A stretch of 19,058 nt of DNA from DASRQZ01 sp964571275 (GCA_964571275.1 CAZNCQ010000131.1:1-19058); one strand, 5' to 3'. Shown: positions 1-7,940, numbered from the stretch's first letter. Notes: generated by a model from the letters alone, not told the origin. Numbers and translations: made by a program.

Positions 1-201
1 ACGCTGGCCTGGTGGTTCAGCCCCGACGCGCAGAACACCGAGGTCAAGAAGAAGCAGACCGACGACGCCGCGCCCGGCCCGGTATTGCCCGACGCCTGTT
101 CCAGCCTGATCGCGCCGGAGCCCGGACCGGCGACGCCGGCGACGGCAGGAGCGCTTCCGACGACAACCGCGCCGATCCACGACGACGCGCCCGCGCCGTG
201 A
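1..201 (+). CDS. 3' end of an unidentified protein gene (partial)
   Basis: An open frame enters from the left edge and ends at TGA 199-201, giving the last 66 residues of a protein. The piece begins with a short hydrophobic Leu-Ala-Trp-Trp-Phe stretch. A charged KKKQTDD segment follows, then a Pro/Ala/Thr-rich tail with a single Cys. This looks like the disordered C-terminus of an envelope or secreted protein, but no family can be recognised. Third positions are mostly G or C, which fits real coding. The gene converges with the minus-strand BNR gene, with only 17 bases between the two stop codons. The longer overlapping frame starting at base 12 is out of frame with this one and is Arg-rich, so it was not chosen. 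Confidence 0.6.
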   Translation, partial: TLAWWFSPDAQNTEVKKKQTDDAAPGPVLPDACSSLIAPEPGPATPATAGALPTTTAPIHDDAPAP

Positions 202-218
202 GCGGCTCCCCGCGGCGC

Positions 219-2294
219 TTACCGCAGCCGCACGACCAGGCCGTTCGCGCCGACGATCAGGAGATCTTTCTCGACGGTGCCGAGCGCGACGCCACCCCAG
301 GGCACCGTCGCGTAGGTCGACCAGTTGAGCCCCTCGTCGCTGGACACCAGCAACGTCACCTGCGTCGACGGCCCGGGCGCCGACAGCGACGGGTCGTCGG
401 CTAACAAATAGAGCTGCTCCTCGCGCCGGCGCATGGCGATGAACGTGGTGCTCTTTCCGAGCGGCGTCGCGATCGCCTGAAAGGTCTTGCCGGCGTCGGT
501 CGAACGATAGAGCCCGTGGCTCGGGCCCAGCGCCCACAGCGCCGCCGCGCCGTCGGCCCAGAACACGCCGGCGTGCCAGCCGGCCGCTGGAGGCGTCAGG
601 CCCTGCCAGCTGGCGCCGGTCTTCGAGCCGCGTTCCAGCCGCCCGGTCTCGCTGAATGCGAAGCGCTCGTTGACGATGCCGAACACGCCGCTGAACCAAT
701 CGCCGGGCGCGCGCGAGCGCGAGCCATCGACCATGCGCCAGCTCTGCGCGCTGTTGGTCGAGCGCCAGACGCCGTAGCCCGCGGCGTAGATGTCGTCGGG
801 CTCGCTGCCCCAGACGTGCCAGGGCGCCGCCACCGGCGCGGGCGGCGAGATCACGGCCCAGTGCTGGCCGCGATCGACGGTGCGCGACACGAACGAGCCG
901 GCAATGTAGACGTCGTCGGCGCTGCTGGCCCAGACCGACTGCATCTCGGTGCCGGCGCCGGCAGGGCAGGGGCGCTGCTGTTCGAAGCGCGACCCGCCGT
1001 CCGACGAGTGCAGCACCGTGCAGTCGTCACCGACGAGCCAGACCTGGCCCGCGCCGTCGCTCCACGACGCGCGCAGGGTCGCCGTGCCGAAGGGATGGGT
1101 CGACGACTCCTCCCAGGTGCGCCCGTCGTCGCGCGATCGCAAGATCAGCCCCAGCGGGCCGACCGCGACCAGCGGTCCTGTGCTATCGCGCCAGAGCGCA
1201 TTGACGCCGCCTCCCCGAGGCAGGAACGACCGGCGTTCGAAGGTCGCACCGCCGTCGCGCGACACGATGAGGCCCACGCGCTGCCGCTCCTCGACGGGGC
1301 GGTCCCACTGCTCGAACGTCGCGACGCCGTAGACGGTGTGATCGTCGGCGGGGTGAAAGGCGTGGAAGCCTGGCCAGGGCGCAGGCGTCGGCTCGACGTG
1401 CGGCTCCTTCCAGCTCTTGCCGCCGTCGGCCGTGTGCTCCACGCCGACAGAGCCGGTGTTGCCCTTGCGCGTGGCGGTCCACGACGTGACCACCGCCAGC
1501 CAGTCGCCGCGGCGCGTGCCGGTGATCGACAGCGCGCTGCTGCCGGTCAGCGGCGCGGCCGCGGTTTTGGGCGCGGGCGCCGCCGCGGTCTTGGGCGCGG
1601 GCCCCGAGGGCAGCGGGCGCATCGTCTGCTGGCGCACGGCGGTCCAGGTCTGGCCGCGGTCGTTGGTCGACACGATCGAGCCGCGGTCGCCGCTGACGCA
1701 GATCTCGTCGGTGCCGCTGCCCCAGATCGCGGTCAGCTGTTCGTCGGTGTCGCCGAGCGGGCGGATCGTCGTGAACGATCGCCCGTGGTCGTCGGTGTGC
1801 AGGAGCTGCCCGTTGCTGCCCGCGAAGTAGACGTCGTGCGGATCGCTGCCCCAGACCGACGCCAGATCCCCGCCGGCGGGCGGGCTCAGCCGGTGCCACC
1901 CGACACCATCGTCGGTCGAGCGCAGGATCGTCTCGCCGTCGCCCACGATCCAGAGGTCGCCTTCGCTCGAGCCCCAGATCGCCTTGAGGTTCTGGGTGGT
2001 GCCGCTGTCGACCGACAACCAGAAACCGCCGTGGTCGGCCGACTTCAGGACGGCGCCGGCGTCGCCGACCGCCCACAGCGCCTTTTCGGTGCCCCAGACG
2101 GCGCGCAGGGTCTCACCGGTCGGCTGCGGGCTCAGCCAGACGCGCGCGACCGGCGCTTCGGCGGCCCGCGCCGCGAACGGGCCCAAAAACGGACCAAAGA
2201 TCGGACCAAAGATCGGACCAAAGAGGACGACGCCAACGACGGCAAGCGCCAGCGTCCGACCGAGCCTGTGCGCGATACGATCTCCGGCTTTCAC
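219..2294 (-). CDS. Secreted BNR/Asp-box repeat beta-propeller protein (Ycf48/sialidase-like fold)
   Basis: The 691-residue product has about a dozen repeats in which a 'D-[VLI]-W/Y-x-[VA]-G' strand is followed by a 'S-x-D-x-G-x-[TS]-W/F' Asp-box. Examples are STDDGVGW, SRDDGRTW and STDAGKTF. This is the pattern of BNR/Asp-box propellers such as Ycf48-like proteins and sialidase folds. No sialidase catalytic set (Arg triad, Tyr) was identified, so a binding or scaffolding role is more likely than catalysis. The N-terminus has a basic region, a hydrophobic core (about residues 14-26), FGPI repeats and a likely AARA cleavage site near residue 44, so the protein is probably exported. A PAPKTAAA linker is duplicated in the middle. 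The start is a GTG at 2294, 44 bases after the GH8 stop; no in-frame ATG lies near the signal sequence, and the ribosome site is weak. It is the last gene of the long minus-strand operon. The ligand is unknown. Confidence 0.85.
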   Translation of the reverse strand: MKAGDRIAHRLGRTLALAVVGVVLFGPIFGPIFGPFLGPFAARAAEAPVARVWLSPQPTGETLRAVWGTEKALWAVGDAGAVLKSADHGGFWLSVDSGTTQNLKAIWGSSEGDLWIVGDGETILRSTDDGVGWHRLSPPAGGDLASVWGSDPHDVYFAGSNGQLLHTDDHGRSFTTIRPLGDTDEQLTAIWGSGTDEICVSGDRGSIVSTNDRGQTWTAVRQQTMRPLPSGPAPKTAAAPAPKTAAAPLTGSSALSITGTRRGDWLAVVTSWTATRKGNTGSVGVEHTADGGKSWKEPHVEPTPAPWPGFHAFHPADDHTVYGVATFEQWDRPVEERQRVGLIVSRDGGATFERRSFLPRGGGVNALWRDSTGPLVAVGPLGLILRSRDDGRTWEESSTHPFGTATLRASWSDGAGQVWLVGDDCTVLHSSDGGSRFEQQRPCPAGAGTEMQSVWASSADDVYIAGSFVSRTVDRGQHWAVISPPAPVAAPWHVWGSEPDDIYAAGYGVWRSTNSAQSWRMVDGSRSRAPGDWFSGVFGIVNERFAFSETGRLERGSKTGASWQGLTPPAAGWHAGVFWADGAAALWALGPSHGLYRSTDAGKTFQAIATPLGKSTTFIAMRRREEQLYLLADDPSLSAPGPSTQVTLLVSSDEGLNWSTYATVPWGGVALGTVEKDLLIVGANGLVVRLR
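1555..1602. repeat. In-frame 24-bp tandem duplication (two copies)
   Basis: Two adjacent 24-base copies, 1555-1578 and 1579-1602, differ at only a few positions. On the minus strand each encodes PAPKTAAA, forming a flexible linker between propeller repeats of the BNR protein. The length is a multiple of three, so gain or loss of a copy would keep the reading frame. Confidence 0.8.
2179..2226. repeat. In-frame 12-bp tandem repeat in the BNR signal-peptide region
   Basis: Four 12-base units run from 2179 to 2226. The two central units (2191-2202 and 2203-2214, ggaccaaagatc) are identical, and the outer two are diverged. On the minus strand they encode the Phe-Gly-Pro-Ile/Leu repeats just after the hydrophobic core of the BNR protein's signal sequence. 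Confidence 0.85.
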
Positions 2295-2338
2295 CGCATC
2301 CGAATCTACACCGAAAGGCGCGGTCGCCGCCCGCGCGA

Positions 2339-3670
2339 TCAGTAGACGCGCAGCTGGCCGCTCAACGCCAGCAGCGCGTGAAGATAGATCACTCCCGCGA
2401 AGTAGCGAGTGACGCCGTTCGGAACGTCCATGTCCCAGACCCTCTGGACGAAGGCCGTGCGTTGCGAAACGCTGGCAATCAACGCCGCGGTGCCGTTGGC
2501 GGCGACCAGCGTGGGGTCGTGGTTCGGGTTCAGCACGGTCATCCCGTCGAGCGAATACGACATGCCGTAGGTGTCGATGCCCTGCGCGGAGAAGAAGCTG
2601 ATCAAGTGGTCGCACTCGCCCGGGTTCCAGGTGTTGCCGCCCGACCAGATCTGATCCAGCACCATGCCGAGCTCGGCGCGATAGGCCTCCGACTGGAACA
2701 CCTCCGACCCGGTGACCGGCACCGCCGCGAACGTCGCGCGGACCGGCGTGAGCCCGGTCGTCGGGTTGGCGGCGCGCTGCCAGTAGCTGCGCGCCGCCTT
2801 CGCCGCCGCGGTCCAGAAGGGATCGCCGGTCGCCTGCGCCCACAGATCGTAGTAGGCCGGCATCTCGATCGACGGCCGTCCGATCCCCGCGGCCGTGACG
2901 TTGGGGACATCGAGCACCAGGGCCGACGACGCGTCGAACGTGTCGGTGACGCCGGCGACGACACCGCCGTTCTGGTCTTGCTTGTGGCGCATCAGCGTCA
3001 GCAGCTCGCGCGCGTCGGCGGCGTAGTCGATGGTGCCGGGCGTGCTCGCGTCGGGCATGCCCGCATCGGCCGCGCCGGCGTCTGGCGCGTTCCCGTACCG
3101 ATCGTTGGCCAGGATCAGCGCCATGGTCATCTGCTGCAGCCCGAACGGATCCAGGCAAGCGAAGGTGCCCACCTCGTTGTCGCAAAACGAGTTGAAGTAG
3201 CCCAGGTTCGCTCCGCTCGCGACCCGCAACATCGACTTGGCGTAAGTCCACAGGCGGTCGAATTCGTCGCGCTTGTCGAGCTCGACGGCGATCAGCATGC
3301 CGTACCCGATCCCTTCGGTGCGCACCTGGCTGCCGTGAAAGACGTCCTGGATGTACGCGCGGTCGGTGCCGACCGGGACGTAGATCGTTTCCGTGCTCGG
3401 ACCGTGGAAGAGCTGCGTGAAGCCGAGGTCGAGCTTCGCCGCGATCTCGGCGTCGGTGTGGCCCAGCCAATCGCGAAATGCGTTGGGATACGTCGACGGA
3501 CCGGTCAGCGGCCCCAGCGGCAGGCCCGAGCCGCCGTTGTACCCGATCGGATCGACGGTGGTGCCACACGAGGCGAGCAGGCCGAGCGCCAGCGCGCACG
3601 CGGCGCCCGCGCGCGCGCGGTCCACACGCGTGCCGGCGTCGCGGGTTCGGGTGGTACCGCGCCGGCGCAT
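2339..3670 (-). CDS. Glycoside hydrolase family 8 lipoprotein, Rex-like (reducing-end xylose-releasing exo-oligoxylanase relative), altered active site
   Basis: The product is 443 residues. Residues 22-35 form a lipoprotein signal ending in the lipobox LASC (Cys35). The GH8 core follows: TEGIGYGM (117-124) with Glu119 at the general-acid position, EFDRLWTYAKSM (136-147), RPSIEMPAYYDLWA (265-278), NPTTGL (302-307), SEAYR (327-331) and the C-terminal ALSGQLRVY. From memory, these match the order and spacing of the Rex branch of GH8, which trims xylose from reducing ends of xylo-oligosaccharides. Two positions differ. The usual base in 'SDAYR' is Glu328 here, and the usual 'PDGEE' motif reads PFGLQ (175-179), losing an Asp. 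Activity is therefore uncertain. An Asp/Ala/Gly-rich insert lies at 195-209. ATG 3670 was chosen because it directly precedes the signal peptide and sits 7 bases after the previous stop. The protein is likely anchored in the envelope. Confidence 0.88.
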   Translation of the reverse strand: MRRRGTTRTRDAGTRVDRARAGAACALALGLLASCGTTVDPIGYNGGSGLPLGPLTGPSTYPNAFRDWLGHTDAEIAAKLDLGFTQLFHGPSTETIYVPVGTDRAYIQDVFHGSQVRTEGIGYGMLIAVELDKRDEFDRLWTYAKSMLRVASGANLGYFNSFCDNEVGTFACLDPFGLQQMTMALILANDRYGNAPDAGAADAGMPDASTPGTIDYAADARELLTLMRHKQDQNGGVVAGVTDTFDASSALVLDVPNVTAAGIGRPSIEMPAYYDLWAQATGDPFWTAAAKAARSYWQRAANPTTGLTPVRATFAAVPVTGSEVFQSEAYRAELGMVLDQIWSGGNTWNPGECDHLISFFSAQGIDTYGMSYSLDGMTVLNPNHDPTLVAANGTAALIASVSQRTAFVQRVWDMDVPNGVTRYFAGVIYLHALLALSGQLRVY

Positions 3671-3677
3671 CGCGCGC

Positions 3678-4379
3678 TCAGTCGGCGAGGTACTGGCGCG
3701 CGCGCGCCGCGAGGACGCTGCCCGGGTGGCGGCGAACGAACGCCTCGGCGCGGTAGCGCGCCGCCGCCGCGTGACCACCCTGGGCGAGAGCGTCGATGCG
3801 CAAGATCTCGGCCTCCGGCCTGAGGCTACCGCCGGGATAGGCGCGCGCGTAGGCGTCGAGGAGCGCGATCGCCCGCCGGGGGTCGTGGTGGGCGGCCGCC
3901 GTGCGTGCGACGTCGAGGGCGGCCAGCTCGCGCGCCAGCGTCGCGGCCGGGACCGGCGCGGTTCCGTCGAGCGCGGGCCGGTCCCTGTCGATACCCGCGC
4001 CCGCCGCCACGGCCGCCATCTCGGTTGGCGCTGGCGGTGCCGCAATCGCCTGCGCGGCTCGCCCGACCGTCGCATGCGCGTCGACCGCCGCGTGATGGCG
4101 CTGCCAGGCGCGATAGACCGGAGGCGCGATAGCCACCGCGCCCAGCGCCGACAGGCTCAGCAGGAGCTTGGCCCAGGCGGTCTTCCCGACGGCGATCGAA
4201 GCCCGCGTCGCCATCGCGCCGACCGCGGCCGCCGACAGGGCCGCCGAGCTGGTGATGCCCAGCGCCGCCAGCGTCTTGGCGCGTGCCTCGCGCGAGCTCC
4301 TCTCCGAGCGTGCGACACCCAGCAGCTGCCGCTCGAGCGCGCTGTCGCTGCCGTCGAACAGGCGAACCGGGTCGCTCAT
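3678..4379 (-). CDS. Probable anti-sigma-like membrane protein with C-terminal TPR-like helices
   Basis: The product is 233 residues. A cytoplasmic N-terminus of about 65 residues (helical, with conserved-looking ERQLL and KTLAALG stretches) precedes one likely membrane span at about 69-90. An Ala/Pro-rich stretch follows. The C-terminal part (about 145-233) has paired helices of TPR type ('AIALLDAYARAYPGG', 'AEAFVRRHPGS'). No zinc-binding anti-sigma motif is visible. The anti-sigma role is inferred from its position: its ATG overlaps the stop of the ECF sigma gene by 4 bases (ATGA), and its layout (cytoplasmic segment, one span, periplasmic TPR) echoes the FecR/TPR protein encoded further upstream. 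It could instead be a structural envelope protein. It ends 7 bases before the GH8 gene. Confidence 0.75.
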   Translation of the reverse strand: MSDPVRLFDGSDSALERQLLGVARSERSSREARAKTLAALGITSSAALSAAAVGAMATRASIAVGKTAWAKLLLSLSALGAVAIAPPVYRAWQRHHAAVDAHATVGRAAQAIAAPPAPTEMAAVAAGAGIDRDRPALDGTAPVPAATLARELAALDVARTAAAHHDPRRAIALLDAYARAYPGGSLRPEAEILRIDALAQGGHAAAARYRAEAFVRRHPGSVLAARARQYLAD

Positions 4380-5077
4380 CGTTGCTTCTCGCTTTCGGAG
4401 GGGGCACGGATCGCGTCGAGGCGCGCGCGGAACTCGGCGCGCGCGCGCCGCAGGCGGGACGCGACGGTTCCCTGCGGAATCCCCAGCGCCGCCGCGATCT
4501 CGATCATGCTCATCTCCTCGACCTCGAAGAGCACGAAGACCGTACGCAGGTCGGCGTGCATCTTCTGGAGGATCCGGTCGAGCATCCGGCGCGCCTGGTT
4601 ACGATCGACGATCTGCTCGGGCGACGCGGCGGCGTCGGCCATCTCCAGCGTCGGCTCCACGGTGACCTCGCGGCGGCGGGCCAGCGTGCGGCGCGCGTGC
4701 GCGGCCACGTTGAGCGCGACGCGAAGGATGAAGCTCTTCTCCGCGCCGGGGCGGACGTCATCCAGCTTGCGCGCGGCGATGATGAACGTGCGCTGCACGT
4801 CGTCGTCGATCTCGGCCGACGGCGAACCGGCGTTGCGCAGCACGCGCGCGACGAAGTCGATGTGGCCCTCGACGATGCCGCGCAGGCGCGCGTCGCGCTC
4901 GCGGTCGGCGCTGGCGGTCGGACGCGGCAACGCGTCGGCTTCGCCAGCTCGCGCGTCGACCGGGCCTGCGCCGGCGGGCTGCAGCTGCATCGTTCGATAT
5001 GCTGAAAAGGTGCCCATAAGGCCTATCGGGAAATTCCCAGCGCCGCGACGATTGATCACGCACCGCCGCGCGCTCAC
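4376..5077 (-). CDS. ECF-type RNA polymerase sigma factor (second sigma gene)
   Basis: Up to 233 residues. Region 2 spans about 66-135 and includes DDDVQRTFIIAARKL (91-105), the form of the usual 'D-D-L-V-Q-E-T-F' motif. Region 4 spans about 165-220, with a helix-turn-helix around EIAAALGIPQGTVASRLRRA (193-212). No other sigma regions are present, as expected for an ECF factor. Start choice is uncertain. GTG 5077 overlaps the upstream stop by 4 bases (GTGA), the same coupling used elsewhere in this operon, and is used here. ATG 5017 (residue 21) and ATG 4990 (residue 30) are also possible, because the first 55 residues are unlike conserved sigma sequence. It probably directs polymerase to envelope-related promoters and is likely restrained by the product of 3678-4379. 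Confidence 0.9.
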   Translation of the reverse strand: MSARRCVINRRGAGNFPIGLMGTFSAYRTMQLQPAGAGPVDARAGEADALPRPTASADRERDARLRGIVEGHIDFVARVLRNAGSPSAEIDDDVQRTFIIAARKLDDVRPGAEKSFILRVALNVAAHARRTLARRREVTVEPTLEMADAAASPEQIVDRNQARRMLDRILQKMHADLRTVFVLFEVEEMSMIEIAAALGIPQGTVASRLRRARAEFRARLDAIRAPSESEKQR

Positions 5078-6249
5078 AGTCTACGGGAAAGACCGAATCC
5101 GACCAAGACCGACAGCGGCGGTGTGTCGGCCACCGTGCGCAGCGGCGTCGTGATGATGAACTGGTGGTCGACGAGCGGTGCGTCGACCCCGGCTTCCAGC
5201 TCCAGGGCAAACCCGGCCCCCAGCGCGGCGGCGCCGCGCAGCAGCGCGCCAGCGCTGAACCAGGATCGTGACGCTGAGCGCCGGTTGGTCACCGCGCGAT
5301 CGGTGGCCGTGATCCAGCCGCCGATGCCGCGCGCGCAGAGCTGGGCGTCGAGCGGACCCGCGCGCAACCCCCAGCCCGGACAGGCGGTCAGCGTGAACGC
5401 GGACCAGTGATCGACGACGTCGCCGCCGGCCAGCAGGAAGTCATTCGGCAGGTAGAGCCACCCGAGGCGCAGGGATCGCGCGATGCGGTCCTCGCGGAGA
5501 TGGGTGACCCCGAGCATCACGCCGCCGCCCAGGTTGGGGCCGGGGCCGGGGCCCGAACCCGCGCTCGACGAAAGCAAGCGCGCGAAGGCGGCGCTGGCGC
5601 CGATCTCCAGGTGGGTTCCGGTCGCTGGGCTCGCTGGACCCGGGGCGCGCGTCACGATCGGAGGCGCAAGGACGATAGGATCCGGAGGTGGAGGCGGCGG
5701 AGCGGGGGGAGGCGGTGGTGCTGGCGCGGCGCTGTCGGCGGGCGGCGCCCCGGAATCCGGCGGCGCGGCGCTGGCCACCACCGGAGGCTCGCGTGCGGAG
5801 CGCGGCGGTGCCGTCGCCGGGCGGGGGCCAGCGGCGGGCACGGCTCCTGCGCGTGGGCTGCCGGCGCGGGGTGGGGCGCGCGACGCCGGCTGCAGCGCCA
5901 GCGCCGCGGTCAGCGCCAGAACATCGACGACCTCGTCGCAGCTCGCGCCCTCGACGGCGCGCGTGTCGGGCGGCGCCTGCTCGCGGCTGAGGCGCAGCTC
6001 GCCCACGACGCGATCTCCGTTGCGCGTGAGGTGGACCTGGATGCGAACCGGCGGCGCTGCGTCGGTCGCCGCCGTCCGCTCGAGTCGCAGAGCGACGCCG
6101 CGCCGGAAAGCGTCGGCGCTGGAGCAGCCGGCCGGCGCGTCGAAGTCGACGCGCATCATCGGCACGCGCGCCGCGCCGGTCGCCGGCGACGCCGCGCCAG
6201 CTCCGGTCGCGAGCAACGCCAGGAGCGAGATGGCGGCGCCAAAGAGCAC
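5074..6249 (-). CDS. Exported protein with N-terminal two-Cys domain, Pro-rich linker and C-terminal beta-barrel candidate
   Basis: The 391-residue product starts with a signal peptide (about 1-20, cleavage near GAGAA). Residues 30-120 form a compact domain with Cys42 and Cys104, a possible disulfide, and the pattern 'APAGCSSADAF ... GELRLS ... EGASCDEVVDVLALTAALAL'. I recall this pattern as a recurrent uncharacterised module in myxobacterial secreted proteins, often beside sigma genes. A long Pro/Ala-rich linker (about 120-205, with runs of prolines) leads to about 180 residues of alternating hydrophobic/polar strands ending in a typical barrel-like strand. This suggests an outer-membrane beta-barrel with a periplasmic or peptidoglycan-facing head. 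GTG 6249 is the first possible start because an in-frame stop lies 2 codons upstream. The stop overlaps the sigma start. No biochemical function can be assigned. Confidence 0.8.
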   Translation of the reverse strand: MLFGAAISLLALLATGAGAASPATGAARVPMMRVDFDAPAGCSSADAFRRGVALRLERTAATDAAPPVRIQVHLTRNGDRVVGELRLSREQAPPDTRAVEGASCDEVVDVLALTAALALQPASRAPPRAGSPRAGAVPAAGPRPATAPPRSAREPPVVASAAPPDSGAPPADSAAPAPPPPPAPPPPPPDPIVLAPPIVTRAPGPASPATGTHLEIGASAAFARLLSSSAGSGPGPGPNLGGGVMLGVTHLREDRIARSLRLGWLYLPNDFLLAGGDVVDHWSAFTLTACPGWGLRAGPLDAQLCARGIGGWITATDRAVTNRRSASRSWFSAGALLRGAAALGAGFALELEAGVDAPLVDHQFIITTPLRTVADTPPLSVLVGFGLSRRL

Positions 6250-6318
6250 GCCTCACGTTGCCACGAAGCCGCGCCGTGACGCCAGGCATGCGTCGTGGGC
6301 CCGGCGCCGGCCGCCCCA

Positions 6319-6516
6319 TCAGCGCTGGACGGGGCTCGGTGCCACGGCATTCAGCCGAGCGGCGATCCCTTCCAATCGGTCGAGCCGTTTGCGCAGGTCG
6401 GCCCGGTATTCGCGGGCCTCCGTTCCCGTCAGTTCGGCGCGCAGCTCGTGCAGATAAACGTCCAGAGCCGTGCGGAGCTCGAGCGCTTCTTCATCGGACA
6501 GGTCGACCCTCGTCAC
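6319..6516 (-). CDS. Small 65-residue helical protein, conserved-hypothetical type
   Basis: A GTG at 6516 opens a 65-residue frame ending at TGA 6319. The sequence is strongly helical and charged, with heptad-like Leu spacing (LSDEEALELRTALDVYLHEL, then LRKRLDRLEGIAARL). This suggests a small coiled-coil dimer. I recall similar short proteins of about 55-65 residues ('VELSEEEA...L..VL..YL..L..EI') as common hypothetical genes in Myxococcota. Third codon positions are mostly G/C, supporting real coding. The longer upstream frame back to 6954 lies antisense-frame over the lipoprotein gene and lacks this character. No clear ribosome site is present; the 20 bases before the start are unusually A/T-rich. 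The cellular role is unknown, and a cytoplasmic location is likely because no signal or span is seen. Confidence 0.72.
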   Translation of the reverse strand: MTRVDLSDEEALELRTALDVYLHELRAELTGTEAREYRADLRKRLDRLEGIAARLNAVAPSPVQR

Positions 6517-6578
6517 TTGTGAAAAATAATCATCCCGCGCCGCCGAAGAACGGCTCCGGATGCGGCGGGTCGCTCGAC

Positions 6579-7940
6579 TCAGTAGAACAGCAGCGGCCAC
6601 CAGTTGCGCATGGGCGCGCCGTCTGGTGTCTTGGCCTGGTTGTTCAGGCCGGGCAGGCTCTGACGCCAGTAGATCTGCCAGCCTCCGCCGCAGTCGGGGA
6701 AAGCCTGGTCGGCCGTCGCGATCTTGTCGGAGGTGTAAAGCTCCAGCGTGTCGGCGCCGTTGGGTCCGTCGCCGAGGCCGAAGTGCTCGCAGCGCGACTC
6801 GACCTGATTCGTGTTGTTGGTCCAGTCCCAGCGCGTCCGCGCGTTGGGCGGAAAGTCGGTGCTCCCGCAAGCCGGAATGAACGGATTGATCGTCCATGGG
6901 GTGCCGTTGGGATAGCTGCCGGTCGCGGTCGTGGGTGTCGGATACGAGACGCACGTCGTGACGCCCGTCGAGTCACACAGGTTCTCCCAGCCGTCGAATT
7001 GGACCTTGTAGCGGGTCTCGAAGTCGCGGTTCAGGAACGTCGCTGCGGTCGGCGCGAACGCGGGCAGCGCGTCCCACATACCCTCGATGCCCCAGCCGCG
7101 CACTTCGAGGTCGCAGCCCGGGCCGCGCGCCGGATCCAGGTGCGCCATGCGCACGGTGACGCCGCAGATCAAATCTTGAAGACAGTCGGTGTCGCCGCCC
7201 ACGCAGGGTTTGAAGGTGTCCAGCACCGCAACATTGTTGGCATCGTAGAGTTGCTTGCGTTCCAGGTTCAGGGGCAGGCGACGGGTGCCCGACTCACCCT
7301 CCTCGACCCAGACCTCGTTGATCACGCCCTGCTCGAACAGCTCGCACATCGTGAGCGACCGACTCGGCGTAGTTGGATCGGTAAAGCCATAGGCTTTGCT
7401 GAGCTGCGGCGACGTGAACAGCGCCATCGGATCGAAGCTGCCGCTCGGCGTGACCGGCAGCAGCGAGCTCGACGGAAAGGTCCAGCCAGGAGGCGGCGAA
7501 CCATGATCGGTCAGGTCGACGACCCTGACGATCTGATAGCTCAGGAACACTGGCGCCTTGGGGTCGGAGTAGCCGTGGTAGCGCGAGCCCTCGGCGATCG
7601 CGGCAACCTGGCGCTCGGCCGTCTGGAGGGCGGCGTCGGAGGTCGCGTTGTTGGAGAAGTTCAGCACCAGCACGCGCGGCGACATCTGCGTGATCACATC
7701 GTGGTGCGAGACGATCCACGGATCGGAGTTCGCGCTGTGGCCCGGGATCGGCCACGGCGTGGGCGCGCAGTCAGGATCGCTCGGGCGCGTCCTGCAGTCT
7801 TGCGATTGGACCTGGACGGCGTCGATCACGCGGCTACAACCGCCGGCCGCCATGCTCAAGCCCACCAGCGCCGGCACAAGCCGCGCGCAGTGCGCCGTGC
7901 GCGGCACCAGCCGGCCTCGCTTTTGGTGGGTGGGCGTCAT
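6579..7940 (-). CDS. Secreted/lipoprotein of unknown function, about 450 residues
   Basis: The product is 453 residues. It has a basic N-terminus, a short hydrophobic segment (about 20-33) and a lipobox-like AGGC with Cys35, so it is probably a lipoprotein. The mature part is rich in Trp, Asn, Gly and Cys (about eight Cys), like a disulfide-bonded extracytoplasmic domain. A Rossmann-like opening 'SPRVLVLNFSNNATS' (about 86-100) is followed by 'IVRVVDLTDHG', 'GVINEVWVEEGE' and 'CGVTVRMAHLD'. I recall similar motif order in uncharacterised secreted proteins of Actinobacteria and Chloroflexi, but cannot confirm homology. The C-terminus ends in an aromatic NWWPLLFY. ATG 7940 overlaps the upstream gene's stop by 4 bases (ATGA), which fixes the start. 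It is the fourth gene of the operon. No catalytic motif is recognisable. Confidence 0.85.
   Translation of the reverse strand: MTPTHQKRGRLVPRTAHCARLVPALVGLSMAAGGCSRVIDAVQVQSQDCRTRPSDPDCAPTPWPIPGHSANSDPWIVSHHDVITQMSPRVLVLNFSNNATSDAALQTAERQVAAIAEGSRYHGYSDPKAPVFLSYQIVRVVDLTDHGSPPPGWTFPSSSLLPVTPSGSFDPMALFTSPQLSKAYGFTDPTTPSRSLTMCELFEQGVINEVWVEEGESGTRRLPLNLERKQLYDANNVAVLDTFKPCVGGDTDCLQDLICGVTVRMAHLDPARGPGCDLEVRGWGIEGMWDALPAFAPTAATFLNRDFETRYKVQFDGWENLCDSTGVTTCVSYPTPTTATGSYPNGTPWTINPFIPACGSTDFPPNARTRWDWTNNTNQVESRCEHFGLGDGPNGADTLELYTSDKIATADQAFPDCGGGWQIYWRQSLPGLNNQAKTPDGAPMRNWWPLLFY

Noticed and set aside
516..2345. 609-residue plus-strand frame opposite the BNR gene
   Set aside because: Arg/Ala/Gly-rich with no domain, antisense to a well-supported gene; typical of GC-rich DNA. 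The same applies to plus-strand frames 2378-3823, 3393-5153, 6258-8012 and 8911-10548.
2295..3599. The BNR reading frame stays open upstream to 3599, making an apparent 1126-residue protein
   Set aside because: The upstream half is Arg-rich shadow sequence in another frame of the GH8 gene, which has clear family motifs and a signal peptide; the BNR protein has its own signal peptide at 2294.
5028..5038. GGGAAATTCCC near-palindrome within the 5' part of the second sigma gene
   Set aside because: Short and imperfect at the centre; could be an operator if the true start is 5017 or 4990, but there is nothing else to support it.
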